Shown here piece after piece: positions 57,790 to 64,000 of a DNA stretch of 64,000 nucleotides. Both the position numbers and the translations under genes were made by a program. The notes below the pieces were generated by a model that was not told where the DNA came from, did no database searches, and was given only the letters and a program-made list of their open reading frames with translations. This DNA comes from Pseudomonas baetica (lineage in GTDB: Bacteria > Pseudomonadota > Gammaproteobacteria > Pseudomonadales > Pseudomonadaceae). The stretch lies in assembly GCF_002813455.1 (NCBI RefSeq), contig NZ_PHHE01000001.1, forward strand, positions 2,976,001 to 3,040,000. Reading direction: 5' to 3'. How positions within the stretch are numbered: the first letter of the stretch is position 1; every line of letters begins with the position of its first letter.

Positions 57790-59222
57790 GCCGTAGTGAA
57801 ACCGTGTGGATCGTCGATGACGACCGTTCTATCCGTTGGGTTCTGGAAAAAGCCTTGCAGCAGGAAGGCATGACCACCCAAAGTTTCGACAGCGCCGATG
57901 GCGTGATGAGTCGGCTGGCTCGGCAGCAGCCGGATGTGATCATTTCCGACATCCGCATGCCGGGCGCCAGCGGTCTGGACCTGTTGGCGCGGATCCGCGA
58001 GCAGCACCCACGCCTGCCGGTCATTATCATGACCGCTCATTCCGATCTGGACAGCGCTGTCGCCTCCTATCAGGGCGGCGCGTTCGAGTACCTGCCAAAG
58101 CCTTTTGACGTTGATGAGGCAGTATCGCTGGTCAAGCGCGCCAACCAGCACGCCCAAGAGCAGCAAGGCCTGGAAGTGGTGCCAGCGCTGACCCGCACGC
58201 CAGAAATCATCGGCGAAGCGCCGGCGATGCAGGAAGTGTTTCGCGCTATCGGCCGCTTGAGCCACTCCAACATCACCGTGCTGATCAACGGTGAATCCGG
58301 TACTGGTAAAGAACTGGTCGCCCACGCCCTGCACCGCCACAGCCCGCGCGCAGCCTCACCGTTCATCGCGCTGAACATGGCGGCGATCCCCAAGGATCTG
58401 ATGGAATCCGAACTGTTCGGCCATGAGAAAGGCGCGTTCACCGGCGCCGCCAACCTGCGTCGCGGTCGCTTTGAACAGGCAGACGGCGGCACGCTGTTCC
58501 TCGATGAAATCGGTGACATGCCGGCTGACACCCAGACGCGTCTGTTGCGCGTATTGGCTGACGGCGAGTTCTATCGTGTTGGCGGTCATGTGCCGGTCAA
58601 GGTCGACGTGCGGATCATCGCCGCGACCCACCAGAATCTGGAAACCCTGGTGCATGCCGGGAAATTCCGTGAAGACTTGTTCCACCGTCTCAACGTGATC
58701 CGCATCCACATTCCGCGCCTGTCGGATCGTCGTGAAGACATTCCGACCCTGGCCAAGCACTTCCTCAGCCGCGCCGCGCAGGAACTGGCAGTGGAGCCGA
58801 AGCTGCTGAAAAGCGAGACCGAGGAATACCTGAAAAACCTGCCGTGGGGCGGCAACGTACGTCAGTTGGAGAACACCTGCCGCTGGATCACCGTGATGGC
58901 GTCCGGGCGCGAAGTGCATATCAGCGACTTGCCGCCAGAACTGCTCAACCTGCCGCAGGACTCGGCGCCGGTGACCAATTGGGAGCAGGCGTTGCGCCAG
59001 TGGGCGGATCAGGCATTGGCGCGTGGCCAGTCGAGTTTGCTCGATAGCGCGGTGCCGGCGTTTGAGCGGATCATGATCGAGACCGCTTTGAAACATACCG
59101 CTGGGCGTCGTCGCGATGCAGCGGTATTGCTCGGTTGGGGGCGCAATACCCTGACGCGCAAGATCAAGGAACTGGGGATGAAGGTTGATGGTGGGGATGA
59201 TGACGAGGGGGATGAGGCTTAA
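57786..59222 (+). CDS. ntrC: Nitrogen regulation response regulator NtrC (GlnG)
   Basis: Sigma-54 activator of 478 residues. Receiver domain with Asp55 in 'VIISDIRMPG' and the acidic pair 'VDDDRS'; AAA+ domain with Walker A 'INGESGTGKELVAHAL', the sigma-54 loop GAFTGA at 216-221, Walker B 'GGTLFLDEIGDMP'; Fis-type DNA-binding end 'RDAAVLLGWGRNTLTRKIKE'. Binds sites like those upstream of ntrB, glnA and the sRNA downstream. Overlaps ntrB. Confidence 0.98.
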   Translation: MSRSETVWIVDDDRSIRWVLEKALQQEGMTTQSFDSADGVMSRLARQQPDVIISDIRMPGASGLDLLARIREQHPRLPVIIMTAHSDLDSAVASYQGGAFEYLPKPFDVDEAVSLVKRANQHAQEQQGLEVVPALTRTPEIIGEAPAMQEVFRAIGRLSHSNITVLINGESGTGKELVAHALHRHSPRAASPFIALNMAAIPKDLMESELFGHEKGAFTGAANLRRGRFEQADGGTLFLDEIGDMPADTQTRLLRVLADGEFYRVGGHVPVKVDVRIIAATHQNLETLVHAGKFREDLFHRLNVIRIHIPRLSDRREDIPTLAKHFLSRAAQELAVEPKLLKSETEEYLKNLPWGGNVRQLENTCRWITVMASGREVHISDLPPELLNLPQDSAPVTNWEQALRQWADQALARGQSSLLDSAVPAFERIMIETALKHTAGRRRDAAVLLGWGRNTLTRKIKELGMKVDGGDDDEGDEA

Positions 59223-59250
59223 CGCATAATAGGCGAGCACCCGACATCCC

Positions 59251-59340
59251 CTGTGGGAGCGGGCTTGCTCGCGAATGCGGTGGGTCATTGAAATATAGGG
59301 TGACTGACACGACGCCTTCGCGAGCAAGCCCGCTCCCACA
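59251..59340. repeat. REPIN-like REP pair
   Basis: Both arms GGGCTTG subtype, spacer 'GGGTCATTGAAATATAGGGT' then 'GACTGACACGACG'. Between the ntrC stop and the NtrC site of the sRNA. Confidence 0.9.
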
Positions 59341-59352
59341 TTGGGTTCTCCG

Positions 59353-59369
59353 TGCACCGCATGAATGCA
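59353..59369 (+). promoter_or_regulatory. NtrC-binding site candidate for the NrsZ-like sRNA
   Basis: TGCACCGCATGAATGCA: TGCA at both ends with the TGCACC half intact and the other half reading AATGCA. It is about 145 bases before the sigma-54 promoter at 59513. Confidence 0.65.
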
Positions 59370-59446
59370 CGATGACCTGTGATCGGGCACTGCCAGTCTT
59401 TCGAAAGACCACCTCAGAACATTAAAGGCTCACCCTTCAACAATAA

Positions 59447-59473
59447 CGAAAGCCCCGAATCCCGGGGCTTTCG
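59447..59473 (+). terminator. Terminator of ntrBC
   Basis: 11-bp perfect stem CGAAAGCCCCG-AATCC-CGGGGCTTTCG, followed at 59475 by T-rich DNA. It isolates ntrC from the sRNA gene downstream. Confidence 0.8.
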
Positions 59474-59512
59474 CGTTTCCGTTCAACTTTTTTGTTTCAA
59501 CAGATTAAAACC

Positions 59513-59528
59513 TGGCACGCACCCTGCA
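59513..59528 (+). promoter_or_regulatory. Sigma-54 promoter of the NrsZ-like sRNA
   Basis: TGGCACGCACCCTGCA: perfect TGGCAC at -24 and CTGCA at -12, with GG and GC exactly 10 bases apart. Predicted start of transcription about 59539. Confidence 0.87.
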
Positions 59529-59538
59529 ATACCTCTCA

Positions 59539-59684
59539 CAGGTGATTCGTTTCACCACCCGTTTCGGGGACCTTGGTACAGGCAGGCCGGGGGTTCCCTC
59601 TTTACACCGGACTGACGCTGCTAGCGAAGTCCAGCCTTTTGGGAGCCCTGATACAGGCAGGTCAGGGATTCCCGCTTTTATTGC
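59539..59684 (+). ncRNA. nrsZ: NrsZ-like nitrogen-regulated small RNA
   Basis: About 146 bases with no coding sense. Two hairpins present the same loop TACAGGCAGG: the first at about 59566-59598 (GGGGACCTTGG / CCGGGGGTTCCC), the second at about 59641-59672 (GGGAGCCCTGA / TCAGGGATTCCC). Between them sits a third, GGACT..CGCT-GCT-AGCG..AGTCC. The second ends in CGCTTTTATT, a likely terminator. Position right after ntrC, the sigma-54 promoter and the NtrC site all match NrsZ of P. aeruginosa, a processed NtrC-dependent sRNA of repeated stem-loops that affects swarming and rhamnolipids. End mapped only by eye. Confidence 0.78.
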
Positions 59685-60118
59685 TCCCGGAGATGGATCT
59701 CCAGCCGCCAGCGGTCATCGACTTCGCTCCCGGCCCAGTCTCCTTGCAGCGGCCGCGCCGCCAGCACCGTCAGCAACAACCCACCGTCACTTGCTCGCGT
59801 ACGCCAGTTCACGTCCTTGCCGTTGAGCTTGAGCTGGCCTTTCTGCGCCCGGCCTTCAGCCTGAAAAAGTAGCGCCACAGTGCCATCGATTATTTCACCG
59901 TGCAGCTTCGGTTCGTTGTTGAACCACACCACCAGACCGCCATCCGTCACCTCGACCTGCTGCAGCACGCTGGGGTCAGGCGTAGTGAGGCGGCCGATCA
60001 TTAAACCAATCATCACGCCGACAATCGCTAGCGAGCCGATCACTCGCGGCAATAGTTTCGAACGGTTGTCCACAGGCGGCGTAGAATGCCGCTCATCTTT
60101 ACCTTCGGAGCCGTGCAT
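59678..60118 (-). CDS. Conserved single-span membrane protein of unknown function
   Basis: 146 residues with a hydrophilic N-terminus of about 25 residues, one membrane segment (about 26-44, 'VIGSLAIVGVMIGLMIG') and a periplasmic part with short beta strands ('LQQVEVTDGGLVVWFNNEPK', 'GTVALLFQAEGRAQKGQLKL'). I do not recognise the family; it looks like a conserved Pseudomonas hypothetical. AAGGA lies about 10 bases before ATG 60118. Its start overlaps the divergent trmL start by 2 bp, and its 3' end overlaps the end of the NrsZ-like RNA on the other strand. Confidence 0.78.
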   Translation of the reverse strand: MHGSEGKDERHSTPPVDNRSKLLPRVIGSLAIVGVMIGLMIGRLTTPDPSVLQQVEVTDGGLVVWFNNEPKLHGEIIDGTVALLFQAEGRAQKGQLKLNGKDVNWRTRASDGGLLLTVLAARPLQGDWAGSEVDDRWRLEIHLREQ

Positions 60119-60572
60119 GTTTCACGTCATCCTTTTTCAACCAGAAATTCCGCCGAATACCGGCAACGTTATCAGGCTGTGCGCCAACAGCGGCTGCCAC
60201 CTGCATTTGATCGAACCGCTGGGCTTCGAGATGGACGACAAGCGCTTGCGCCGGGCCGGTCTCGACTACCACGAATATGCCACGCTGCAACGTCATGCCG
60301 ATCTGGCCAGTTGTCTGGAGAGCCTGGGTAACCCACGCTTGTTCGCGTTCACCACCAAGGGTTCGCGGCCATTCCATGATGCCGCGTTCGTTGCGGGCGA
60401 TGCGTTCATCTTCGGCCCGGAAAGCCGTGGCCTGCCCCCAGAGGTACTGGACGCCCTGCCCGCCGAGCAGCGCCTGCGCCTGCCGATGCGTGAAGGCTGC
60501 CGCAGCCTGAACCTGTCCAACACCGTCGCGGTGGCCGTGTACGAAGCCTGGCGCCAGAACGGCTTCAAGTAA
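60117..60572 (+). CDS. trmL: tRNA (cytidine(34)-2'-O)-methyltransferase TrmL
   Basis: SPOUT-class methyltransferase of 151 residues that modifies the wobble base of tRNA-Leu. Family motifs: 'FHVILFQPEIPPNTGNVIRL', 'LIEPLGFEMDDKRLRRAGLD', 'FIFGPESRGLPPEVLD' and 'NLSNTVAVAVYEAWRQ', the last two forming the knot that binds SAM. CGGAG lies 7-11 bases before the ATG. The frame is open upstream, but no other start fits. Confidence 0.95.
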   Translation: MFHVILFQPEIPPNTGNVIRLCANSGCHLHLIEPLGFEMDDKRLRRAGLDYHEYATLQRHADLASCLESLGNPRLFAFTTKGSRPFHDAAFVAGDAFIFGPESRGLPPEVLDALPAEQRLRLPMREGCRSLNLSNTVAVAVYEAWRQNGFK

Positions 60573-60586
60573 CACCACAAAACAAA

Positions 60587-60676
60587 TGTGGGAGCGAGCC
60601 TGCTCGCTAAAGCGGTGTATCAGTCGACAAAAACGTCATCTGACACGCCCTCTTCGCGAGCAGGCTCGCTCCCACA
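60587..60676. repeat. REPIN-like REP pair
   Basis: Both arms GAGCCTG subtype (left with CTCGCTAA, one change), spacer 'GTATCAGTCGACAAAAACGT' then 'CATCTGACACGCCC'. Between convergent trmL and secB. Confidence 0.9.
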
Positions 60677-60695
60677 TGGGTGTTGCTAAACCGTC

Positions 60696-61181
60696 TTACT
60701 GAACGGTTGGCGTCTCGCCGCTTTCCTGCATGCGCTGCAGCTCTTGCGCGTACAGGGCGTCGAAGTTCACCGGAGCCAGCATCAGTGCCGGGAACGAACC
60801 ACGGGTCACCAGGCTGTCGAGGGTCTCACGTGCGTAAGGGAACAGGATGTTCGGGCAGAACGCACCCAGAGTGTGGCTCATCGAAGCCGGGTCGAGGTTC
60901 TTGATCAGGAAGATACCGGCCTGTTGCACTTCAGCGATGAAAGCCACTTCGTCACCGTTTTTCACGGTCACGGACAGGGTCAGTACGACTTCGAAGAAAT
61001 CGCCTTCCAGTTCTTTCTGGCGCGTGTTCAGATCCAGACCGACGCTCGGATCCCACTGCTGGCGGAAGATCGCCGGGCTTTTCGGGGCTTCGAAGGACAG
61101 GTCGCGTACGTAGATGCGCTGCAAGGAGAATTGCGGTGCGGTTTCTTCTTCGCTGGCTGCAGTGTTCTGTTGGTCAGTCAT
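60696..61181 (-). CDS. secB: Protein-export chaperone SecB
   Basis: Tetrameric chaperone of 161 residues that keeps preproteins unfolded and hands them to SecA. Signature '[20 protein letters not shown]' near 22-41, '[18 protein letters not shown]' and '[20 protein letters not shown]' are typical. Last gene of the rhodanese-grxC-secB group, 56 bp after grxC. Confidence 0.97.
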   Translation of the reverse strand: MTDQQNTAASEEETAPQFSLQRIYVRDLSFEAPKSPAIFRQQWDPSVGLDLNTRQKELEGDFFEVVLTLSVTVKNGDEVAFIAEVQQAGIFLIKNLDPASMSHTLGAFCPNILFPYARETLDSLVTRGSFPALMLAPVNFDALYAQELQRMQESGETPTVQ

Positions 61182-61237
61182 CTCAGATCCTTTCTGATCT
61201 TGGGTCTTTAGGGATTGCTGTACGTGGGTGCAGCCGT

Positions 61238-61492
61238 TCAGGCCTTGAGCAGCGCGTCGAGCTTGCCGGCGCGCTCCAGGGCATACAAATCGTCACAACC
61301 GCCGATGTGCTTGCTGCCGATCCAGATCTGCGGCACGGACGTGCGGCCGGCCTTCTGGGTCATTTCGGCGCGCACCTGCGGCTTGCCATCGACCTTGATC
61401 TCTTTGAAGGCCACGCCTTTGTTCTCGAGCAGGTATTTGGCTCGCGAGCAGTAAGGGCAGTAATCGCTGGAGTAGACGATGACTTCGCTCAT
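61238..61492 (-). CDS. grxC: Glutaredoxin 3
   Basis: 84-residue dithiol glutaredoxin; reduces disulfides with glutathione. Active site CPYC at 12-15 in '[20 protein letters not shown]', the cis-Pro '[15 protein letters not shown]' and '[16 protein letters not shown]' are present. The start lies 1 bp after the rhodanese gene stop, so the two are translated together. Confidence 0.96.
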   Translation of the reverse strand: MSEVIVYSSDYCPYCSRAKYLLENKGVAFKEIKVDGKPQVRAEMTQKAGRTSVPQIWIGSKHIGGCDDLYALERAGKLDALLKA

Positions 61493-61493
61493 A

Positions 61494-61907
61494 TCACTTC
61501 ACCAACGGCAGGTTGTCGCCTTTCCAGCTAGAAATCCCGCCGGACAGCTTGGCGGCGGTGAAGCCGGATTTCATCAACTCGCGGGCGTGGGTGCCGGCGG
61601 TCTGGCCCAGAGCGTCGACCAGAATGATGGTCTTGGCCTTGTGTTTTTCCAGCTCACCGGTGCGCGCGGCCAGCTTGTCTTGAGGAATGTTGATCGCGCC
61701 AACGATGTGGCCGGCAGCGAAATCCTTGGCCGGACGGATGTCCACCACCACGCCAGCATCTTTGTTGACCAGTGCGGTCAGCTCACCGGTGCTCAGGCTT
61801 TTACCGCCGCCCTGCATCGTGTGCGCCAGCAGCAGAGCCAGCAGTACGACGAAGATACCGACAAGAATGTAGTGGTTAGTGGCAAATTCAATCAGGTGAG
61901 CAACCAT
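61494..61907 (-). CDS. Membrane-anchored rhodanese-like protein without the catalytic cysteine
   Basis: 137 residues: a membrane segment about 12-31 ('HYILVGIFVVLLALLLAHTM') and a rhodanese fold (about 40-135) with 'VVVDIRPAKDFAAGHIVGAI' and 'FTAAKLSGGISSWKGDNLPL'. The active-site loop, normally C-x5-R, reads 'LVDALGQTAGTHARELMKSG'; the protein has no cysteine at all, so it cannot carry persulfide. I chose ATG 61907; an ATG at 61955 is possible and neither has a good ribosome site. Position ahead of grxC and secB is usual in gammaproteobacteria (YibN-like). Confidence 0.87.
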   Translation of the reverse strand: MVAHLIEFATNHYILVGIFVVLLALLLAHTMQGGGKSLSTGELTALVNKDAGVVVDIRPAKDFAAGHIVGAINIPQDKLAARTGELEKHKAKTIILVDALGQTAGTHARELMKSGFTAAKLSGGISSWKGDNLPLVK

Positions 61908-62060
61908 CGAAGGAGGTTCCAGGGCGTTAAAATGTCGGCCAGTATACACAGCCACTATGGTGGGCCAAACCCCGTCCGGCGGTGACGTGGATTGAACTTG
62001 GCTTTAAACTCCAACTCCCTTTTCCATCGCCCTCTTCTTTATTAGCCACGAGTGGATTCC

Positions 62061-63590
62061 ATGACTACCACGCCTAAACCTTTGGTCCTGATCATTCTCG
62101 ACGGCTTCGGTCACAGCGACAGCCCCGAATCCAATGCCGTTTTTGCGGCGAAGAAGCCCGTGCTCGATCGCCTGTGGGCCACCGTGCCGAACGGCTTGAT
62201 CTCGGGCAGCGGCATGGACGTCGGCCTACCGGACGGCCAGATGGGCAACTCCGAAGTCGGCCACATGAACCTCGGCGCCGGTCGCGTGGTGTATCAGGAC
62301 TTCACTCGTGTGACCAAAGCGATCCGTGACGGCGAGTTCTTCGAGAACCCGACCATCTGCGCCGCTGTGGATAAAGCCGTGGCCGCCGGCAAAGCCGTGC
62401 ACTTCATGGGCCTGCTCTCGGATGGCGGCGTACACAGCCACCAGGATCACCTGATCGCCATGGCCGAACTGGCCTTCAAGCGCGGCGCCGAAAAAATCTA
62501 CCTGCACGCCTTCCTTGATGGCCGTGACACCCCACCGAAAAGCGCCGCTTCGTCGATCGAACTGCTCGACGCGACCTTCCAGGCGCTCGGCAAGGGCCGC
62601 ATCGCCAGCATCGTCGGCCGCTACTTCGCCATGGACCGTGACAACCGCTGGGATCGCGTGGCTCAGGCCTACAACCTGATCGTCGACGGCAACAGCGAAT
62701 ACAACGCTGCCACCGCTCAGGAAGGCCTGGAAGCCGCTTACGCTCGCGGCGAGAGCGACGAATTCGTCAAAGCCACCACCATCGGTGAGCCGGTGAGAGT
62801 CGAAGATGGCGACGCCGTGGTGTTCATGAACTTTCGCGCCGACCGTGCCCGCGAGCTGACACGCGTGTTCGTCGAGGACGACTTCAAGGACTTCGAACGC
62901 GCGCGCCAGCCAAAACTGGCGGGGTTCGTCATGCTGACCCAATACGCGGCGAGCATTCCGGCACCTTCGGCTTTCGCCGCCGGCAGCCTGGAAAACGTCC
63001 TTGGCGACTATCTGGCGAAAAACGGCAAAACCCAGCTGCGCATCGCTGAAACCGAGAAATATGCCCACGTGACCTTCTTCTTCTCCGGCGGTCGTGAAGA
63101 ACCGTTCCCGGGCGAAGAGCGCATCCTGATCCCGTCGCCGAAAGTCGCCACTTACGACTTGCAGCCGGAAATGAGCGCGCCCGAGGTGACCGACCGCATC
63201 GTCGACGCCATCGAAAACCAGCGTTACGACGTGATCGTGGTCAACTACGCCAACGGCGACATGGTCGGCCACAGCGGCGTGTTCGACGCGGCAGTGAAGG
63301 CGGTTGAATGCCTCGACGCCTGCGTTGGACGCATCGTCGAAGCGCTGGAGCAGGTTGGCGGCGAAGCACTGATCACCGCTGACCACGGCAACGTCGAGCA
63401 AATGGCAGACGAGTCCACCGGGCAAGCACACACCGCACACACCACCGAGCCGGTGCCGTTCATTTACGTCGGCAAGCGTGACCTCAAGGTTCGTGAAGGC
63501 GGCGTATTGGCGGACGTGGCGCCGACCATGCTGAAGCTGCTGGGCCTGGAAAAACCGGCGGAAATGACTGGCACGTCTATCCTGGTGTAA
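62061..63590 (+). CDS. gpmI: 2,3-bisphosphoglycerate-independent phosphoglycerate mutase
   Basis: Mn-dependent glycolytic mutase of 509 residues (3-phosphoglycerate to 2-phosphoglycerate). Phosphoserine Ser64 lies in '[18 protein letters not shown]'; '[20 protein letters not shown]' and '[15 protein letters not shown]' carry metal ligands. ATG 62061 gives the usual [15 protein letters not shown]; a GTG at 62052 is an alternative. Divergent from the rhodanese-grxC-secB group and followed by an EnvC-like gene. Confidence 0.97.
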   Translation: MTTTPKPLVLIILDGFGHSDSPESNAVFAAKKPVLDRLWATVPNGLISGSGMDVGLPDGQMGNSEVGHMNLGAGRVVYQDFTRVTKAIRDGEFFENPTICAAVDKAVAAGKAVHFMGLLSDGGVHSHQDHLIAMAELAFKRGAEKIYLHAFLDGRDTPPKSAASSIELLDATFQALGKGRIASIVGRYFAMDRDNRWDRVAQAYNLIVDGNSEYNAATAQEGLEAAYARGESDEFVKATTIGEPVRVEDGDAVVFMNFRADRARELTRVFVEDDFKDFERARQPKLAGFVMLTQYAASIPAPSAFAAGSLENVLGDYLAKNGKTQLRIAETEKYAHVTFFFSGGREEPFPGEERILIPSPKVATYDLQPEMSAPEVTDRIVDAIENQRYDVIVVNYANGDMVGHSGVFDAAVKAVECLDACVGRIVEALEQVGGEALITADHGNVEQMADESTGQAHTAHTTEPVPFIYVGKRDLKVREGGVLADVAPTMLKLLGLEKPAEMTGTSILV

Positions 63591-63617
63591 TCCGCTCGAT
63601 CACGCACCACAAAACCC

Positions 63618-63708
63618 TGTGGGAGCTGGCTTGCCAGCGATAGCAATCTGACAGCCAACATCTATGTTGAATGTGCAGACGCCATCGCTGACAAGCCAGC
63701 TCCCACAG
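63618..63708. repeat. REP pair of a second type (GGGAGCTGGCTTGCCAGCGA)
   Basis: Inverted arms TGTGGGAGCTGGCTTGCCAG and CTGACAAGCCAGCTCCCACA. Same GTGGGAGC start as the other REPs but a different stem, so a distinct subfamily; the only one in this window. Confidence 0.88.
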
Positions 63709-63842
63709 TGGTTTATGGAGTTTTCGAAATGGAATTCGCTGTATTGCTTGCTCCAGTTATCACACAGCCCCAATTGGGCGTTTTTTTTGCAGCCTCGGGC
63801 GGGCATACTAGGCCGTCCCTTACCCTGGTGCCGCCCGCCCCT

Positions 63843-64000
63843 ATGCTTCGCGTCCTGATTGCCCTCGCTCTGACCTGCCTGCTCCAACCGGCCTTCGCTG
63901 ACGAGCGCGCACAAACCCAACAGCAGTTGGACGCCACGCGTCAGGACATTGCCGAGCTGAAAAAGCTGCTGGGCAAGCTCCAGGAAGAAAAATCCGGCGT
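63843..64000 (+). CDS. envC: EnvC-like murein hydrolase activator (N-terminus only)
   Basis: The first 52 residues before the window ends. Signal peptide MLRVLIALALTCLLQPAFA|D, then a Gln/Lys-rich coiled coil 'ERAQTQQQLDATRQDIAELK', as in EnvC proteins that activate septal amidases through a degenerate LytM (peptidase M23) domain. The position directly after gpmI is the usual one for this gene. The catalytic or LytM part is not in view, so the name rests on position and the N-terminus. Confidence 0.8.
   Translation, partial: MLRVLIALALTCLLQPAFADERAQTQQQLDATRQDIAELKKLLGKLQEEKSG

Larger units (their letters stand above)
59223..59538. other. 316-bp region between ntrC and the NrsZ-like sRNA
   Basis: Contains one REPIN, an NtrC-like site, the ntrBC terminator and the sRNA promoter, listed separately. 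No gene. Confidence 0.7.

Overview
The window is chromosomal DNA of a Pseudomonas, most likely of the P. fluorescens group. Evidence: the gene order phaF-phaI / ubiE-ubiJ-ubiB / hisI-hisE-tatABC; a complete hut locus with HutC-type operators; opgGH; glnA next to ntrBC; and 16 inverted pairs of the GGGAGC(G/A)(G/A)GC(T/C)TGCTCGCGAA type of Pseudomonas REP sequence (REPIN-like) between genes. Base composition and codon use look even throughout. No tRNA, rRNA, CRISPR or prophage was seen, so this is mostly core genome with one insertion sequence.

Layout. 1-1498: PHA granule proteins phaF (cut by the window edge), phaI and a PHA-system protein, all on the minus strand. 1653-7723: a plus-strand run ubiE-ubiJ-ubiB (ubiquinone), hisI-hisE (histidine synthesis), tatA-tatB-tatC (folded-protein export) and rsmE. 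7806-9722: a chemoreceptor with an HBM-type sensor. 9870-12483: a polar amino-acid type ABC importer whose ATPase gene carries a -1 frameshift. 12673-17050: opgG-opgH (osmoregulated periplasmic glucans), with a 153-bp imperfect palindrome upstream of opgG. 17483-18888: dtd and pip. 19116-33963: the histidine-utilisation locus.

The hut locus has hutU, an NCS1 permease, hutXWV, two HutH-family genes, hutI and hutG on the minus strand, then hutD-hutC on the minus strand, and hutF divergent on the plus strand. Together these import histidine or urocanate and degrade histidine through urocanate, imidazolone propionate, formiminoglutamate and formylglutamate to glutamate. A sigma-54 type promoter overlapped by a palindromic HutC-like operator precedes hutU, and a second operator-like palindrome lies between hutC and hutF. 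One of the two HutH proteins lacks the Ala-Ser-Gly triad that forms the MIO cofactor.

34083-48234: an outer-membrane lipocalin, a small lipoprotein, a dCache-type chemoreceptor, a Phd/ParE-like toxin-antitoxin pair, a DUF924 protein, fbp, a coupled DUF2339/DUF3999 membrane pair, glgP and a cysteine-cluster protein. 48469-59680: typA, thiI, glnA, an IS4-family element inserted exactly in the glnA terminator hairpin, two tandem DUF4124 proteins, ntrB-ntrC, and then a sigma-54/NtrC-type promoter driving a stem-loop RNA that I identify as an NrsZ homologue. 59678-64000: a small membrane protein head-to-head with trmL, then secB, grxC and a cysteine-less rhodanese-like protein, gpmI, and the first codons of an EnvC-like gene.

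Most worth a second look: the MIO-less HutH paralogue, the NrsZ-like RNA with its twin identical loops, the IS insertion that splits and rebuilds the glnA terminator, the frameshifted ABC ATPase, and the 153-bp palindrome before opgG. I found no wholly unknown multi-gene system. The DUF2339/DUF3999 pair is the largest block of unassigned function.
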